A stretch of DNA of 64,000 nucleotides. Origin: Streptomyces sp. NA02950. Lineage in GTDB: Bacteria > Actinomycetota > Actinomycetes > Streptomycetales > Streptomycetaceae. The notes under the pieces are model-generated. The model worked only from the letters and a program-made list of their open reading frames with translations. It did no database searches and was not told the origin of the DNA. The DNA lies in assembly GCF_013364155.1 (NCBI RefSeq), contig NZ_CP054916.1, positions 5,887,001-5,951,000 of the forward strand, in the 5' to 3' direction. Shown here piece after piece: positions 41,880-50,689 of this stretch (position 1 is its first letter; each line of letters begins with the position of its first letter). The position numbers and the translations under genes were made by a program.

Positions 41880-43165
41880 TTCCTGTCCGCCGCCGGCCTG
41901 TGCAGGGCCGCCGACACCGCGAAGGCGGCCCCGGCTCCGGCCGCCAGCGCCACCCAGCTGCCCGTCACCGAGGACTGGGAGATCACGAACAGCCCGATGG
42001 CCGGGCCCGAGGCGGTGCCCAGGTTCCAGGCCAGGGAGGCCAGCGCGCTCGCCCGGCCCACCGCCTCGTCGCCCGACCAGCGCAGCAGCAGCGGATAGAA
42101 CGCCGAGGAGTACGTCAGCTCACCCGCCGCGAACACCACGGCGAAGGCCAGCAGCAGTCCGTGGCGCACCGCGTCCGGGGCCGACGGCCCGGCCAGCGCC
42201 GCGCCCAGACCGCAGCCGAACGCCCCGGCCCACAGCACCGGTCCGGCCGCCAGGCTCACGGTCTCCGGCAGCCGCTCCAGCCGACGGCTCAGCAGCGGCT
42301 GAAGGGCGACCAGGGCGAAGGAGTTGGCCGCCACCACGGCGCTCACCCAGCCCAGGGTGATGCCCATGTGGTCGTGCATCAGCAGCGGGACGGTCGCCTC
42401 GATCTGGGTGAAGCCGACGATCGCGAACAGCGCCTGGGCGACCACCAGCAGCGCCATGGGCCGGACCCGCAGCAGGGTGCGGTAGGTCGGCCCGGACGTT
42501 CCGCCGCCCGTCTCCGGCGCCGTCTCCGCGGCCTCCTCCGCCGTTTCCTCCGGGGTCCGGGGGTCCGCCGCCCCGGGCCGCAGCGCCCGGATCACCACGA
42601 CCAGCGGAACCGCCGCGAGCGCGTTGGCCAGATAGAGCCAGCGCAGTGTCCCGGCCGGGGTCCCGGCACCGTGCAGGGCGAGACCCGCCACCACCGAACC
42701 GCATCCGATCCCGGCGTTGTTGACGATGTGCCGGACGGTGAACGCCGTCCGGCGGCCGCTCTCCGGCACGGCGAGGTCCACCACGCCCACGATCGAGGCG
42801 TAGAAGAGCCCGAAGCCGACCCCGACACACGCGCCGGAGACCAGCACCAGCGCCACCCCGTCGGCCGGGGCCAGCAGTCCGTACCCCACCGCCAGCGCCG
42901 CACCGCCGATCGCCCCCACCCGGTGCGGGCCCCGGCGGTCGGCCAGCGGACCGCCGAGCAGGGCCGCGGCGAAGCTGGCCGCGGCCATCGCGATGAAGTA
43001 TCCGCCCGCGGCCCGGGAGCCGAGCCCCAGCAGCCGGCTGATGTAGATCGAGGTGAACGGGAAGCACAGCCCGTTGCCCAGACTGGACAGCAGCAGCACG
43101 CCCATGAGCAGGCCGAACCGCCGCCCCAGAGGCGTACGGGCGGCGGCGGGCCGGGTCTCGGTCAC
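41861..43165 (-). CDS. MFS transporter
   Basis: The 434-residue protein starts at GTG 43165 and has about 12 membrane helices with a central charged loop (ADPRTPEETAEEAAETAPETGG). The MFS motif A-like GGPLADRRGPHRVG lies between helices 2 and 3. Its start overlaps the stop of the LLM oxidoreductase gene (GTGA at 43162-43165), so the two are coupled. Substrate and direction are unknown; export of a pathway product or intermediate is plausible. Confidence 0.9.
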   Translation of the reverse strand: MTETRPAAARTPLGRRFGLLMGVLLLSSLGNGLCFPFTSIYISRLLGLGSRAAGGYFIAMAAASFAAALLGGPLADRRGPHRVGAIGGAALAVGYGLLAPADGVALVLVSGACVGVGFGLFYASIVGVVDLAVPESGRRTAFTVRHIVNNAGIGCGSVVAGLALHGAGTPAGTLRWLYLANALAAVPLVVVIRALRPGAADPRTPEETAEEAAETAPETGGGTSGPTYRTLLRVRPMALLVVAQALFAIVGFTQIEATVPLLMHDHMGITLGWVSAVVAANSFALVALQPLLSRRLERLPETVSLAAGPVLWAGAFGCGLGAALAGPSAPDAVRHGLLLAFAVVFAAGELTYSSAFYPLLLRWSGDEAVGRASALASLAWNLGTASGPAIGLFVISQSSVTGSWVALAAGAGAAFAVSAALHRPAADRKRAADA

Positions 43166-43944
43166 GTGGTGAGCGCGGCGCGCACCTTGAGCAGTTCCTC
43201 GACCGTGCGCAGATCGTAGGGGGCGGGCAGGGACACCACCACATGGACCGCCCCGGCCTCGGCGAACCCCTCGACCAGCGGCAGCTGGTCCGGGTTGACC
43301 ATGACCGTACGGGCGACCTCGCCGGGGTCCCGGCCGACCCGCTCGCACCAGTGGTCCAGCACTCCGCTCAGCTCGCGGAACTCGGCGACCGGGTCCTCGG
43401 AGGCCCAGCCGTACCAGTTCCACCAGTCGGCCTCGCGGGCCACCAGCTCCAGGGTGCGCCGCCGCCCGCCCCCGCCGATCAGCACCGGAAGCCGTCCGGC
43501 GGGCCCGGGGTTGAGCCGGGCCAGCCGTTGTTTGACGGCCGTGACGGCGGCGGCGAAGGCGTCCATGCGCTCGGCCGGGCCGGGGAAGGGGATGCCGTAC
43601 TCGGTGTGCTCGGCCTCGAACCAGCCCGCGCCCAGGCCCAGCACCAGCCGTCCGCCGCTGAGCTGGTCCACGGTGCGGGCCATGTCGGCGAGCACATTGG
43701 GATTGCGGAAGGCGGTGCAGCTCACCAGCGGGCCGATGGCGGCCCGCTGGGTCTCCACCGCCATCGCGGACAGCAGCGACCAGCACTCGTAGTGGCGGCC
43801 GGCCGGATCACCGGTGTGCGGGAGGAAGTGGTCCCAGGTCCACAGGGAGTCGACGCCGAGGGCGTCGGCCTCGCGCCAGGCGGTGCGCAGTTCCGCGATT
43901 CCGGTGTGCTGGGGGTGGAGTTGTACGCCTACGCGCAGGGGCAC
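43162..43944 (-). CDS. LLM-class F420-dependent oxidoreductase
   Basis: The 260-residue (beta/alpha)8 protein resembles luciferase-like F420 enzymes: MPLRVGVQLHPQHT, DSLWTWDHFLPHTGD, GPLVSCTAFRNPNVLADMARTVDQLSGGRLVLGLGAGWFEAEH and PVLIGGGGRRRTLELVAREADWWN. Such enzymes do hydride transfers on diverse substrates, including secondary metabolites. It lies between the MFS and alcohol dehydrogenase genes and may act in tailoring or in a separate pathway. Confidence 0.9.
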   Translation of the reverse strand: MPLRVGVQLHPQHTGIAELRTAWREADALGVDSLWTWDHFLPHTGDPAGRHYECWSLLSAMAVETQRAAIGPLVSCTAFRNPNVLADMARTVDQLSGGRLVLGLGAGWFEAEHTEYGIPFPGPAERMDAFAAAVTAVKQRLARLNPGPAGRLPVLIGGGGRRRTLELVAREADWWNWYGWASEDPVAEFRELSGVLDHWCERVGRDPGEVARTVMVNPDQLPLVEGFAEAGAVHVVVSLPAPYDLRTVEELLKVRAALTT

Positions 43945-44001
43945 GGCGGTCCTTTCTCAGGGGTGCTCGGGTGGCTCGGGGGCGGCTCGGGACCCGCGGC
44001 G

Positions 44002-45018
44002 TCAGGGGGTGACGACGACCCGGTAGACGGGGGTCCCGGCGGTCTGCTGGAGCGCCTTCTCCACCTCGTCGAGCGCGTAGCGGGCGGTGACCAGGGTCTG
44101 GAGCCGCTCGCCGAGACCGCCGCCGCGCAGCAGTTCGGCGGCGGCCCGCCAGTCGTCGGGCTCATGGCTGAAGGAGCCGGTGACGGTGAGCTGGCGGCGG
44201 TGCACCTCGTAGCCGGGCAGTTCGGCGGGCGGGCCGCCGGGGCCGCCGCCGAAGAGCACGATGGTGCCGCCGTCGGCGACGGCGGTCAGGGCGGAGGCGA
44301 TGGACTCCTTGGACGCGATGGTCACGAACACCACGTCGGCGGGCGGCAGCCGGTCGACGTCCCCGGGGGTGACGGCCGCGTCGGCCCCGGCGTCGGCGAT
44401 GGCGGCGAGCCGCCGCTCGTCGCGTTCGACCACACAGACGCCGCGGGCCTGGAGGTGCCGGGTGACGGCGAGATGCAACTGGCCCATGTAGCCCGCGCCG
44501 ATCACGGTGACCCGGTCACCGGCGCGGAATCCGCCGCGGCGCAGCGAGTGGATCACACAGGCCAGCGGCTCGCCCATGGCGGCCACGGCGGGGTCGGTGT
44601 CACCCACCGACCACACCCGTGCGGCGGGGAGGACGATGTACTCGCCCAGGCCCGCGCCCATGGCGATGGCGCCATCGTCCCGGACCTGGCCCTGGAGGGC
44701 GACGCAGATGGCGGACTGGCCGCGGCGGCAGGCCCGGCAGGCACCGCAGCGGGGGAGTCCGTCGAGGGTGACCAGGGAGCCGACGGCGGGCATGTCCGCC
44801 AGGTCGGCGGCCCTGGCGCCGACCTTCTCCACCCAGCCGGATATCTCATGGCCGGCGGCGGCCGGGTAAACGTTCATGCGCCCGGCGTACAGATTGGCCT
44901 CCATGGTGCAGATGCCGCACGCCGCGATGCGGACGAGCACCTCGGAGTCGCCCACCTCGGGCACAGGTATCTCTCTGATCTCCACCTGGCCTGGCGCGGT
45001 GATGACAGCGGAGCGCAT
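44002..45018 (-). CDS. Zinc-dependent medium-chain alcohol dehydrogenase
   Basis: The 338-residue MDR enzyme keeps the catalytic zinc ligands (ACGICTMEANLYAGR with Cys, and GHEISGWVEKVG with His-Glu) and the structural zinc loop CGACRACRRGQSAIC (four Cys). The Rossmann segment VTVIGAGYMGQLHLAV binds NAD(P). It lies 57 bases upstream of the LLM gene on the same strand. The substrate is unknown; sorbitol/threonine dehydrogenase-like. Confidence 0.92.
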   Translation of the reverse strand: MRSAVITAPGQVEIREIPVPEVGDSEVLVRIAACGICTMEANLYAGRMNVYPAAAGHEISGWVEKVGARAADLADMPAVGSLVTLDGLPRCGACRACRRGQSAICVALQGQVRDDGAIAMGAGLGEYIVLPAARVWSVGDTDPAVAAMGEPLACVIHSLRRGGFRAGDRVTVIGAGYMGQLHLAVTRHLQARGVCVVERDERRLAAIADAGADAAVTPGDVDRLPPADVVFVTIASKESIASALTAVADGGTIVLFGGGPGGPPAELPGYEVHRRQLTVTGSFSHEPDDWRAAAELLRGGGLGERLQTLVTARYALDEVEKALQQTAGTPVYRVVVTP

Positions 45019-45090
45019 GGGAACTGCCTTCCGGAATACGGACGTTGTGCCCGGAGGCTATGCCGCGCCGTCATCCGTGGCAAGAAAGGA

Positions 45091-46656
45091 TCAGTGGCCG
45101 GAACCGGCCGAGGAGGACCCGCGCCGGAAGGTCCACCAGATGATCGCGGCCCCCGCCGCGGCGGCGACGGCGCCGACGACGGACGCGACATGCATGGCGT
45201 GGACGAACCCCTGGTCGGCGAGGTCGGACAGCCGGGGCATCCCCAGCCGGGCACTGACCAGCCGGGTGGCCTCGGGGGATTCCTGCGCGGAGTCGGCGGC
45301 GCCCGGGGGCAGCCGGTCCAGCCGCGGGGTGATCCGGTCGCGGTAGACGCTGACCAGGACGGAGCCGAGGACGGCGACCCCGAGCACGCCCCCGATCTGC
45401 CGCATGGCGTTGTTGACGGCCGATCCGGCGCCGGTGCGGTCGGCGGGCAGCACGGCCATGATGGCCTCGGTGGTGGGGGCCACGGCGGCGCCCATGCCCA
45501 GCCCCTGGAGGACGAGGAAGACCCAGAACAGCGGAAGTCCGCTGTGCTCGTCGAGGAAGACGTAGGCGAAGAAGCCGGTCGTGGCGATCAGCATGGCGGT
45601 GGTGACCACGGCCCGGACCCCGTACGCCCGGACCAGCTTGGCGGAGAGCGGGGCACCGAGTAAGACGCCCAGGGCGACGGGGGCGATGGACAGCCCGCAC
45701 TCCAGCGGGGTCTGGCCGTGCACCCCTTGCAGATAGAAGCTGGTGTAGTACATCGAGCCGTTCAGGCCGAAGAAGGTGAGCATCACCGCCACGCCGGCGC
45801 CGGTGAACCGGATGTCCCGGAAGAGCCGTACGTCGAAGCTGGGGTTGGCCACCCGTAGTTCGACCAGGACGAACACCACGACCAGCAACGCGCCCCCCGC
45901 GAGCGCGCCGACGATGGCAGGGTCGGTCCAGTCGTTGCGGTGGCCGCCCTCGATGACGCCCCAGACGATGGCGAACAGCCCGGCGGTGGAGAGCACCACG
46001 CCCAGCGGGTCGAACTTCTGCCGGACGCGCTGCCCCACACCGGGCAGGAAGACCAGCGACCCGGCCACGCACAGCACCACGATCGGCACATTGACCAGTA
46101 AGACCGAACCCCACCAGAAGTGGTCCAGCAGCGCCCCGCTGAGCATCGGCCCGGTGGCGATGGCGATACCGCTGGAGCCGGACCAGATGGCGATGGCGGT
46201 GGCGCGGTGCCGCTCGTCGAAGACCTGGGCGATCAGGGCGAGGGTGGCGGGCATGATCAGGGCGCTGCCGATGCCCATCGCGCCCCGGGCGACGATCAGC
46301 TCGGTGGCCGAGCCCGCGTATCCGGCCCAGGCGGAGGCGGCGCCGAAGACGACCATGCCGGTGAGCAGCAGTCTGCGGTGTCCGTAGCGGTCGGCCAGCA
46401 CCCCGCCGGTGAACAGCAGCACCGCGAAGACCAGGGTGTACGAACTGATGCTCCACTGGAGCTGGTTGGGGCTGGCGCCGAGCCCCTCGTCGGGGTCGGC
46501 CAGGGTCTTGAGCGCGACGTTCAGCACGGTGTTGTCGAGCCAGACGGCCAGCTGGGACAGGACGAGCACGGAGAGTGCGAGCCATTGACGGCCGGTCGGT
46601 GAGGGCGGTGGCTCGGCCGGAGCGGCGTCGGTCGTCGCGGTGTTCTGTGCAGCCAT
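45091..46656 (-). CDS. DHA2-family MFS drug exporter (EmrB-like, 14 helices)
   Basis: The 521-residue protein shows DHA2 features: LAVWLDNTVLNVALKTL in helix 1, motif A GGVLADRYGHRRLLLTG, motif C-like SGSSGIAIATGPMLSGALLDHFWWG and about 14 helices. Two in-frame TTA codons are present (complement of 45661-45663 and of 46099-46101), so its translation probably depends on the bldA tRNA. It diverges from the TTA-bearing regulator at 46999 and is the best candidate exporter or self-resistance pump for the PKS product. Confidence 0.93.
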   Translation of the reverse strand: MAAQNTATTDAAPAEPPPSPTGRQWLALSVLVLSQLAVWLDNTVLNVALKTLADPDEGLGASPNQLQWSISSYTLVFAVLLFTGGVLADRYGHRRLLLTGMVVFGAASAWAGYAGSATELIVARGAMGIGSALIMPATLALIAQVFDERHRATAIAIWSGSSGIAIATGPMLSGALLDHFWWGSVLLVNVPIVVLCVAGSLVFLPGVGQRVRQKFDPLGVVLSTAGLFAIVWGVIEGGHRNDWTDPAIVGALAGGALLVVVFVLVELRVANPSFDVRLFRDIRFTGAGVAVMLTFFGLNGSMYYTSFYLQGVHGQTPLECGLSIAPVALGVLLGAPLSAKLVRAYGVRAVVTTAMLIATTGFFAYVFLDEHSGLPLFWVFLVLQGLGMGAAVAPTTEAIMAVLPADRTGAGSAVNNAMRQIGGVLGVAVLGSVLVSVYRDRITPRLDRLPPGAADSAQESPEATRLVSARLGMPRLSDLADQGFVHAMHVASVVGAVAAAAGAAIIWWTFRRGSSSAGSGH

Positions 46657-46998
46657 GGGGGCGGCGCCTTTCGGGACCACGGAGGTGCAGGGGTCCGCGT
46701 CGTACGTCAAGGGACGGCTTGCTGGCTCATGCGCTGGCTCATTGAGGAAGTTACCAATCGGCCGAGCTGAGGCGCAGCCCCTTGGTGGCGCCGGCCTGTT
46801 CAGCGGCCGGAACACGAGGGTATTTCCCGGCGAGAACTGTCCTATACGTAACGATCTTCCTTGCCGTACGGGGGGCGGCTCGTTACTGTGCGACAAAGGG
46901 AGCGGGGGTGTCCTTTGAGCCATTTCGGAATTCAACTAAATGATCATGCGCCTATCGACGATATTGACAAGGGGGCCGGCGCCAGGGGGACGGTTCGT
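46657..46998. promoter_or_regulatory. Divergent control region between exporter and regulator
   Basis: These 342 bases hold no gene that I can support. GTAACGA (46848-46854) and its complement TCGTTAC (46880-46886) form a separated 7-base dyad near the regulator side. The region is AT-richer than its surroundings and must include the promoters of both divergent genes. Confidence 0.45.
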
Positions 46999-47760
46999 AT
47001 GGAACCGGAAGCGAGGTCGGACAACCTGGAGCAGGCGCTGGGAGAGGCGTTACGCCTGCTGGAGGCGGCTGTTCATCATCATCGGCGCAGTGTCATGGCG
47101 TCCGCGACCGCCGAACTCCCGGTGGCCGGGGAAGCGGTGGCCGGATGGGTGGCGCGGCTGGTGCTGCGCGCCGAGCACGATGTGATCTGGAGTCTGCCGG
47201 AGGTGACGGGCGAGGAACACGCCCGGCTGATCGCGCAGACACTCGCCCAACTGGCGGGCAAGGGCGTCAGAACGCGGATGCTGTGCCCGCCGCGGGTGAT
47301 CCGCGGGGCCGCCTGGCAGTGCTCGGTAGGGGCGGTGGAGCGGCTGGACGTCCGGGTCTTCGACGGGGTGCGGCAGGAGCTGGTGGTGGTGGACGGGGGC
47401 GCGGTCATCGCGCCCGACGCCTCCCCGGGCGAACCTGGCGGATCCCGGGCCTCGATGATCCAGAACTCGACCGTGGCCGACATGCTGCACCAGCTGCTGT
47501 GCGGGATGTGGGACACGGCCCAGCGCCCGATGCGGCCGCTGTCCTTCGAGGGCGGTGCGCGCGGCCGGGTGCTGCGCGAGGTGCTGACGCTGATGGCCGA
47601 GGGCTACAAGGACGACGCGGCGGCCCGCAAGCTGGGCCTGTCGGTGCGGACCTACCGGCGCTATGTGGCCGACATCATGCGTGACTTGAAGGTCGAATCA
47701 CGGTTCCAGGCCGGAGTGCGCGCCGCGCGCGCCGGGCTCATGGAGCCCGACGGCAGCTGA
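46999..47760 (+). CDS. LuxR-like HTH regulator, paralogue 3 (cluster-situated)
   Basis: ATG 46999 with AGGGGGA eight bases upstream gives 253 residues; the frame is open further upstream. The N-terminal helix (EALRLLEAAVHHHRRSV), a PLD-like sensor domain (VRTRMLCPPRVIRGAAWQ) and the C-terminal HTH (LREVLTLMAEGYKDDAAARKLGLSVRTYRRYV, ESRFQAGVRAARAGLM) match the regulators at 36095 and 36978. Codon 18 is TTA (47050-47052). It directly precedes the PKS operon and probably activates it. Confidence 0.85.
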   Translation: MEPEARSDNLEQALGEALRLLEAAVHHHRRSVMASATAELPVAGEAVAGWVARLVLRAEHDVIWSLPEVTGEEHARLIAQTLAQLAGKGVRTRMLCPPRVIRGAAWQCSVGAVERLDVRVFDGVRQELVVVDGGAVIAPDASPGEPGGSRASMIQNSTVADMLHQLLCGMWDTAQRPMRPLSFEGGARGRVLREVLTLMAEGYKDDAAARKLGLSVRTYRRYVADIMRDLKVESRFQAGVRAARAGLMEPDGS

Positions 47761-47766
47761 CGTCCA

Positions 47767-47906
47767 CTGCCGAGGGCGGTCGGATTCCGGGCGAATTGCA
47801 CGGTCTGCGCGTCAGCTTCCTGACATTTTCTTGCGGATCTCGCGATCATACGCTGCGGTAACCGGCCGCCCTCGGCAGCTTTATGACAGCCGCCGAGGGC
47901 GACCGG
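47767..47906. repeat. Three-copy inverted element ahead of the PKS operon
   Basis: CTGCCGAGGGCGGTCGG (47767-47783), its near-exact complement (47862-47878, 16 of 17) and a third sense copy GCCGAGGGCGACCGG (47892-47906) lie in the 266-base gap between the regulator and the first acyl carrier protein gene. The middle copy can pair with either outer copy, giving two exclusive hairpins; the 2:3 hairpin has a 15-base stem with one mismatch. Confidence 0.75.
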
Positions 47907-48026
47907 CAGGGTTTAACGGGCACATGACAGGTAGTGGACTCGGGGGTTGTCCGCTCCGGAACCGGCGCATAGCGTCACTGGCAGCTTCGTCGCTTTGCCC
48001 ATGCCCAAAAATGGAGGTGCGCGGTA

Positions 48027-48278
48027 ATGTCCGCCATCGTCGAAGAGCGCCGGGAAACCATCAAGGAAATCGTTACCGATATCCTTGAGATCGACCCGGA
48101 CGAGGTCACAGAGGCCAGTCTCTTCAAGGAAGAGCACGACGCGGATTCGCTGCGGGCCATTGAAATTCTGGCGGCGCTGGAGAAAAAGTTCAACGTTGTC
48201 ATCAATCAGTCCGAACTCAGCCGGATGGTCAATCTGCGCGGCGTCTACGAGGTGGTTTCCGACGCAGCGGGCTGGTGA
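48027..48278 (+). CDS. Acyl carrier protein 1
   Basis: The 83-residue four-helix protein carries the growing chain on phosphopantetheine at Ser41 in HDADSLRAIEI. GGAGG lies nine bases before the ATG. The sequence (EIVTDILEIDPDEVTEASLFKEEHDADSL) is typical of discrete type II carriers. It is first gene of the PKS run and is followed by a ketosynthase after 36 bases. Confidence 0.95.
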   Translation: MSAIVEERRETIKEIVTDILEIDPDEVTEASLFKEEHDADSLRAIEILAALEKKFNVVINQSELSRMVNLRGVYEVVSDAAGW

Positions 48279-48314
48279 CGGACTCTCGGCGGATTCCTCG
48301 GAAGGCAGAGCGAT

Positions 48315-49550
48315 ATGCGTGGTGAGCCGGGTCGCAGGGTGGTCGTCACGGGCCTCGGAGCGGTGTCGGGCATAGGCGTCGGCGCCGCCGAATTCCTCGC
48401 CGGGCTGCGCGCGGGGAAGAGCGCGGCCAAGCCCATCACCGCCTTCGACACCGAGGGCTTCGAGCACGCCATGGCGTGCGAGGTCACGGATTTCGAACCC
48501 GGGCAGTGGATCCGCAATCTGCCGCCCCGCACGCTGGGCCGGGCGAGCCAGTTCGCCGTCGCCGCCGCGCGGATGGCGGTGGCGGACGCCGGTCTCCCGG
48601 AGAGCGAGCTGCGCGCACTGCCCTGTCTGATATCCGTTGGCACCACCGACGGCGAGTCCAGGGACCTGGACCACCTGGTCGAGGTGGAAGTGGACCTCGG
48701 CCCGGAGCGGATGGACCCGGTCACCGCCCGCCGGGTCCCGGCGGGGCGGCTCTCGGCCACCATCGCCCATGAGTTCGGCCTCACCCGTGCCGAGGCCGTC
48801 ACCCTGCCCACCGCCTGCGCCGCGGGCAACTACGCGATCGGCTACGGCTTCGACGCCATCCGCGGCGGGGACGTGGACCTCGCCCTGTGCGGCGGCGCCG
48901 ACGCCCTGTGCCGCAAGACCTTCACCGGCTTCTACCGCCTGGGCACCATCGCCCCCGAGCGCTGCCAGCCCTTCGACAAGGACCGCAAGGGCATCCTCAC
49001 CGGCGAGGGCGCGGGCATCCTGGTCCTGGAGAGCCTGGAGTCGGCGCTCGCCCGGGGCGCCCGGATCTACGCCGAGGTCCTCGGCTACGGCCTCAACTGC
49101 GACGCCGACCACCCGGTGGCCCCCAACCAGGACAGCGTGGCCCGCTGTATGCAACTGGCCCTGGACAACGCCCGCGTCAAACCGGACGAGGTCGACTTCA
49201 TCTCCGCGCACGGCACCGGCACCCGGGCCAACGACATCACCGAGGCCCGCGCCATCCACCAGGTCTTCGGCGAGCGCACCGCACCCCGCACCGTCTCCGT
49301 CAAGTCGATGATCGGCCACTCCATGGGCGCCGCCGGGGCACTGGCCTCCATCGCCTGTGCGCTCGCGATCACCGAGGGGTTCATCCCGCCGACCATCAAC
49401 CACGTCGAGACCGACCCCGACTGCGGACTGGACTGTGTGCCCAACCAGGCCGTGGACGCCGAGCTGCGGGTCGTTCAGAACAACGGCCTGGCCTTCGGCG
49501 GCAACAACGCCGTGGCGATCTTCGGCAAGCACGGTTCGGTCGGATCATGA
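48315..49550 (+). CDS. Ketosynthase 1 (active, FabF-like)
   Basis: The 411-residue condensing enzyme keeps the full catalytic set: Cys168 (LPTACAAGNY), His299 (SAHGTGTRAND), Lys330 and His335 (IGHSMGAAGA). It opens with the FabF-like RRVVVTGLGAVSGIGVG. Its stop overlaps the next start (ATGA at 49547-49550). It is followed by a second intact ketosynthase rather than a chain-length factor, which is unusual; it may start chains, or pair with the Cys-less protein at 56870. Confidence 0.95.
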   Translation: MRGEPGRRVVVTGLGAVSGIGVGAAEFLAGLRAGKSAAKPITAFDTEGFEHAMACEVTDFEPGQWIRNLPPRTLGRASQFAVAAARMAVADAGLPESELRALPCLISVGTTDGESRDLDHLVEVEVDLGPERMDPVTARRVPAGRLSATIAHEFGLTRAEAVTLPTACAAGNYAIGYGFDAIRGGDVDLALCGGADALCRKTFTGFYRLGTIAPERCQPFDKDRKGILTGEGAGILVLESLESALARGARIYAEVLGYGLNCDADHPVAPNQDSVARCMQLALDNARVKPDEVDFISAHGTGTRANDITEARAIHQVFGERTAPRTVSVKSMIGHSMGAAGALASIACALAITEGFIPPTINHVETDPDCGLDCVPNQAVDAELRVVQNNGLAFGGNNAVAIFGKHGSVGS

Positions 49551-50689
49551 GCCAGCTGGTGACCGGCGCGGGCGCCGTGGCGAGCGTGGGCGAGGACGTC
49601 GACGAGATCTTCCGGGCCCTGTGCGCCGGCACCAGCGGACTCCATGAACTGCGCGGCTTCGACAAGGACCGCTACCGCGGCTGCCACGCCTACGAGATCG
49701 ACGACCGCCCCGCCCCCGGCTTCGACGTCCCCGGCCGCGCCACCGCCTGGCTGCTGCGCGCGATAGAGGAGGCGACCGCGCAGGCCGGTCTGGGCGAGGA
49801 CCTGAGCGAGATCCCCGTCCTGGTCGGCACCGGGCTGCGGGAACTGCGCTCCGCCGAACTGGCCTGGCGCGACCGCACCGGATTCGACCTCGGACGGCTG
49901 TACTTCGGCCCCGCCCTGCGGAAGCGATTCGGCGCGGTGCGCACCCACACCTTCGCCGGGGCCTGCTCGGCCTCGCTCTACGCGCTCGCACTCGGCAGCG
50001 ACCTGCTGGCGAGCGGCGCCGCGGACGCCGTTGTCGTCGCGGGCGTCGACAGCCTGACCGAGAGCATGTACGGGCTGCTGGACCGGGTGAACACCGAACC
50101 CCCGGACCGGGTACGGCCCTTCGACCGATCCCGCCGCGGAGTCCTGATGGGCGACGGGGCCGCCGCGGTGGTGCTGCGCCGCGAGGAACCCGGCGCCGCG
50201 TCCGCCGCGCTCGGCCGGCTGCTGGCCGTCAGCATGAACTGCGACGCACGCCATGTCACCGCCCCCGACGCCCAGGGGATCGCCGAGGCGGTGCACGAGG
50301 CCCAGTGGCGCGCGGGCGTCAAACCACGCGACATCGACCTGGTGCTGCTGCACGGCACCGGCACCCAGCTCAACGACACCGCCGAGGCCGCCGCCCTCGC
50401 CGAGGTCTACGGCCCCGACGTCGGCGGGCCGCTGATGACCGCCATCAAGTCGATGACCGGGCACACCTCCGGCGGCTCCGGGCTGCTGAGCCTGATCGTC
50501 GCGCTCCGCTCGCTGGCCACCGGCCAGGTGCCGCCCACCCTGCACCTCACCGATCCGCTGCCGGAGGCCGCGGAGTTCCGCTTCGTCCGGGAGCCGGTCA
50601 CCGGCGCGGGTCTCTCCCTCGCCCAGGTCGACGCGTTCGGCTTCGGCGGGGTCAACGCGGTGGCCGTCGTGGAGAGGACCGGCCGATGA
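49547..50689 (+). CDS. Ketosynthase 2 (active)
   Basis: The 380-residue protein has Cys140 (FAGACSASLYAL), His269 (LLHGTGTQLND), Lys301 and His306 (TGHTSGGSG), so it should condense acyl and malonyl units. The N-terminus is short, starting directly SQLVTGAGAVASVG. Overlapping starts and stops (ATGA) join it to ketosynthase 1 and to the Cys-less partner at 50686, making it probably the KS of a KS/CLF pair. Confidence 0.93.
   Translation: MSQLVTGAGAVASVGEDVDEIFRALCAGTSGLHELRGFDKDRYRGCHAYEIDDRPAPGFDVPGRATAWLLRAIEEATAQAGLGEDLSEIPVLVGTGLRELRSAELAWRDRTGFDLGRLYFGPALRKRFGAVRTHTFAGACSASLYALALGSDLLASGAADAVVVAGVDSLTESMYGLLDRVNTEPPDRVRPFDRSRRGVLMGDGAAAVVLRREEPGAASAALGRLLAVSMNCDARHVTAPDAQGIAEAVHEAQWRAGVKPRDIDLVLLHGTGTQLNDTAEAAALAEVYGPDVGGPLMTAIKSMTGHTSGGSGLLSLIVALRSLATGQVPPTLHLTDPLPEAAEFRFVREPVTGAGLSLAQVDAFGFGGVNAVAVVERTGR

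Noticed and set aside
47831..48088. Small frame overlapping the leader of the PKS operon
   Set aside because: It spans the inverted element and overlaps the ACP gene in another frame; no ribosome site or protein pattern.
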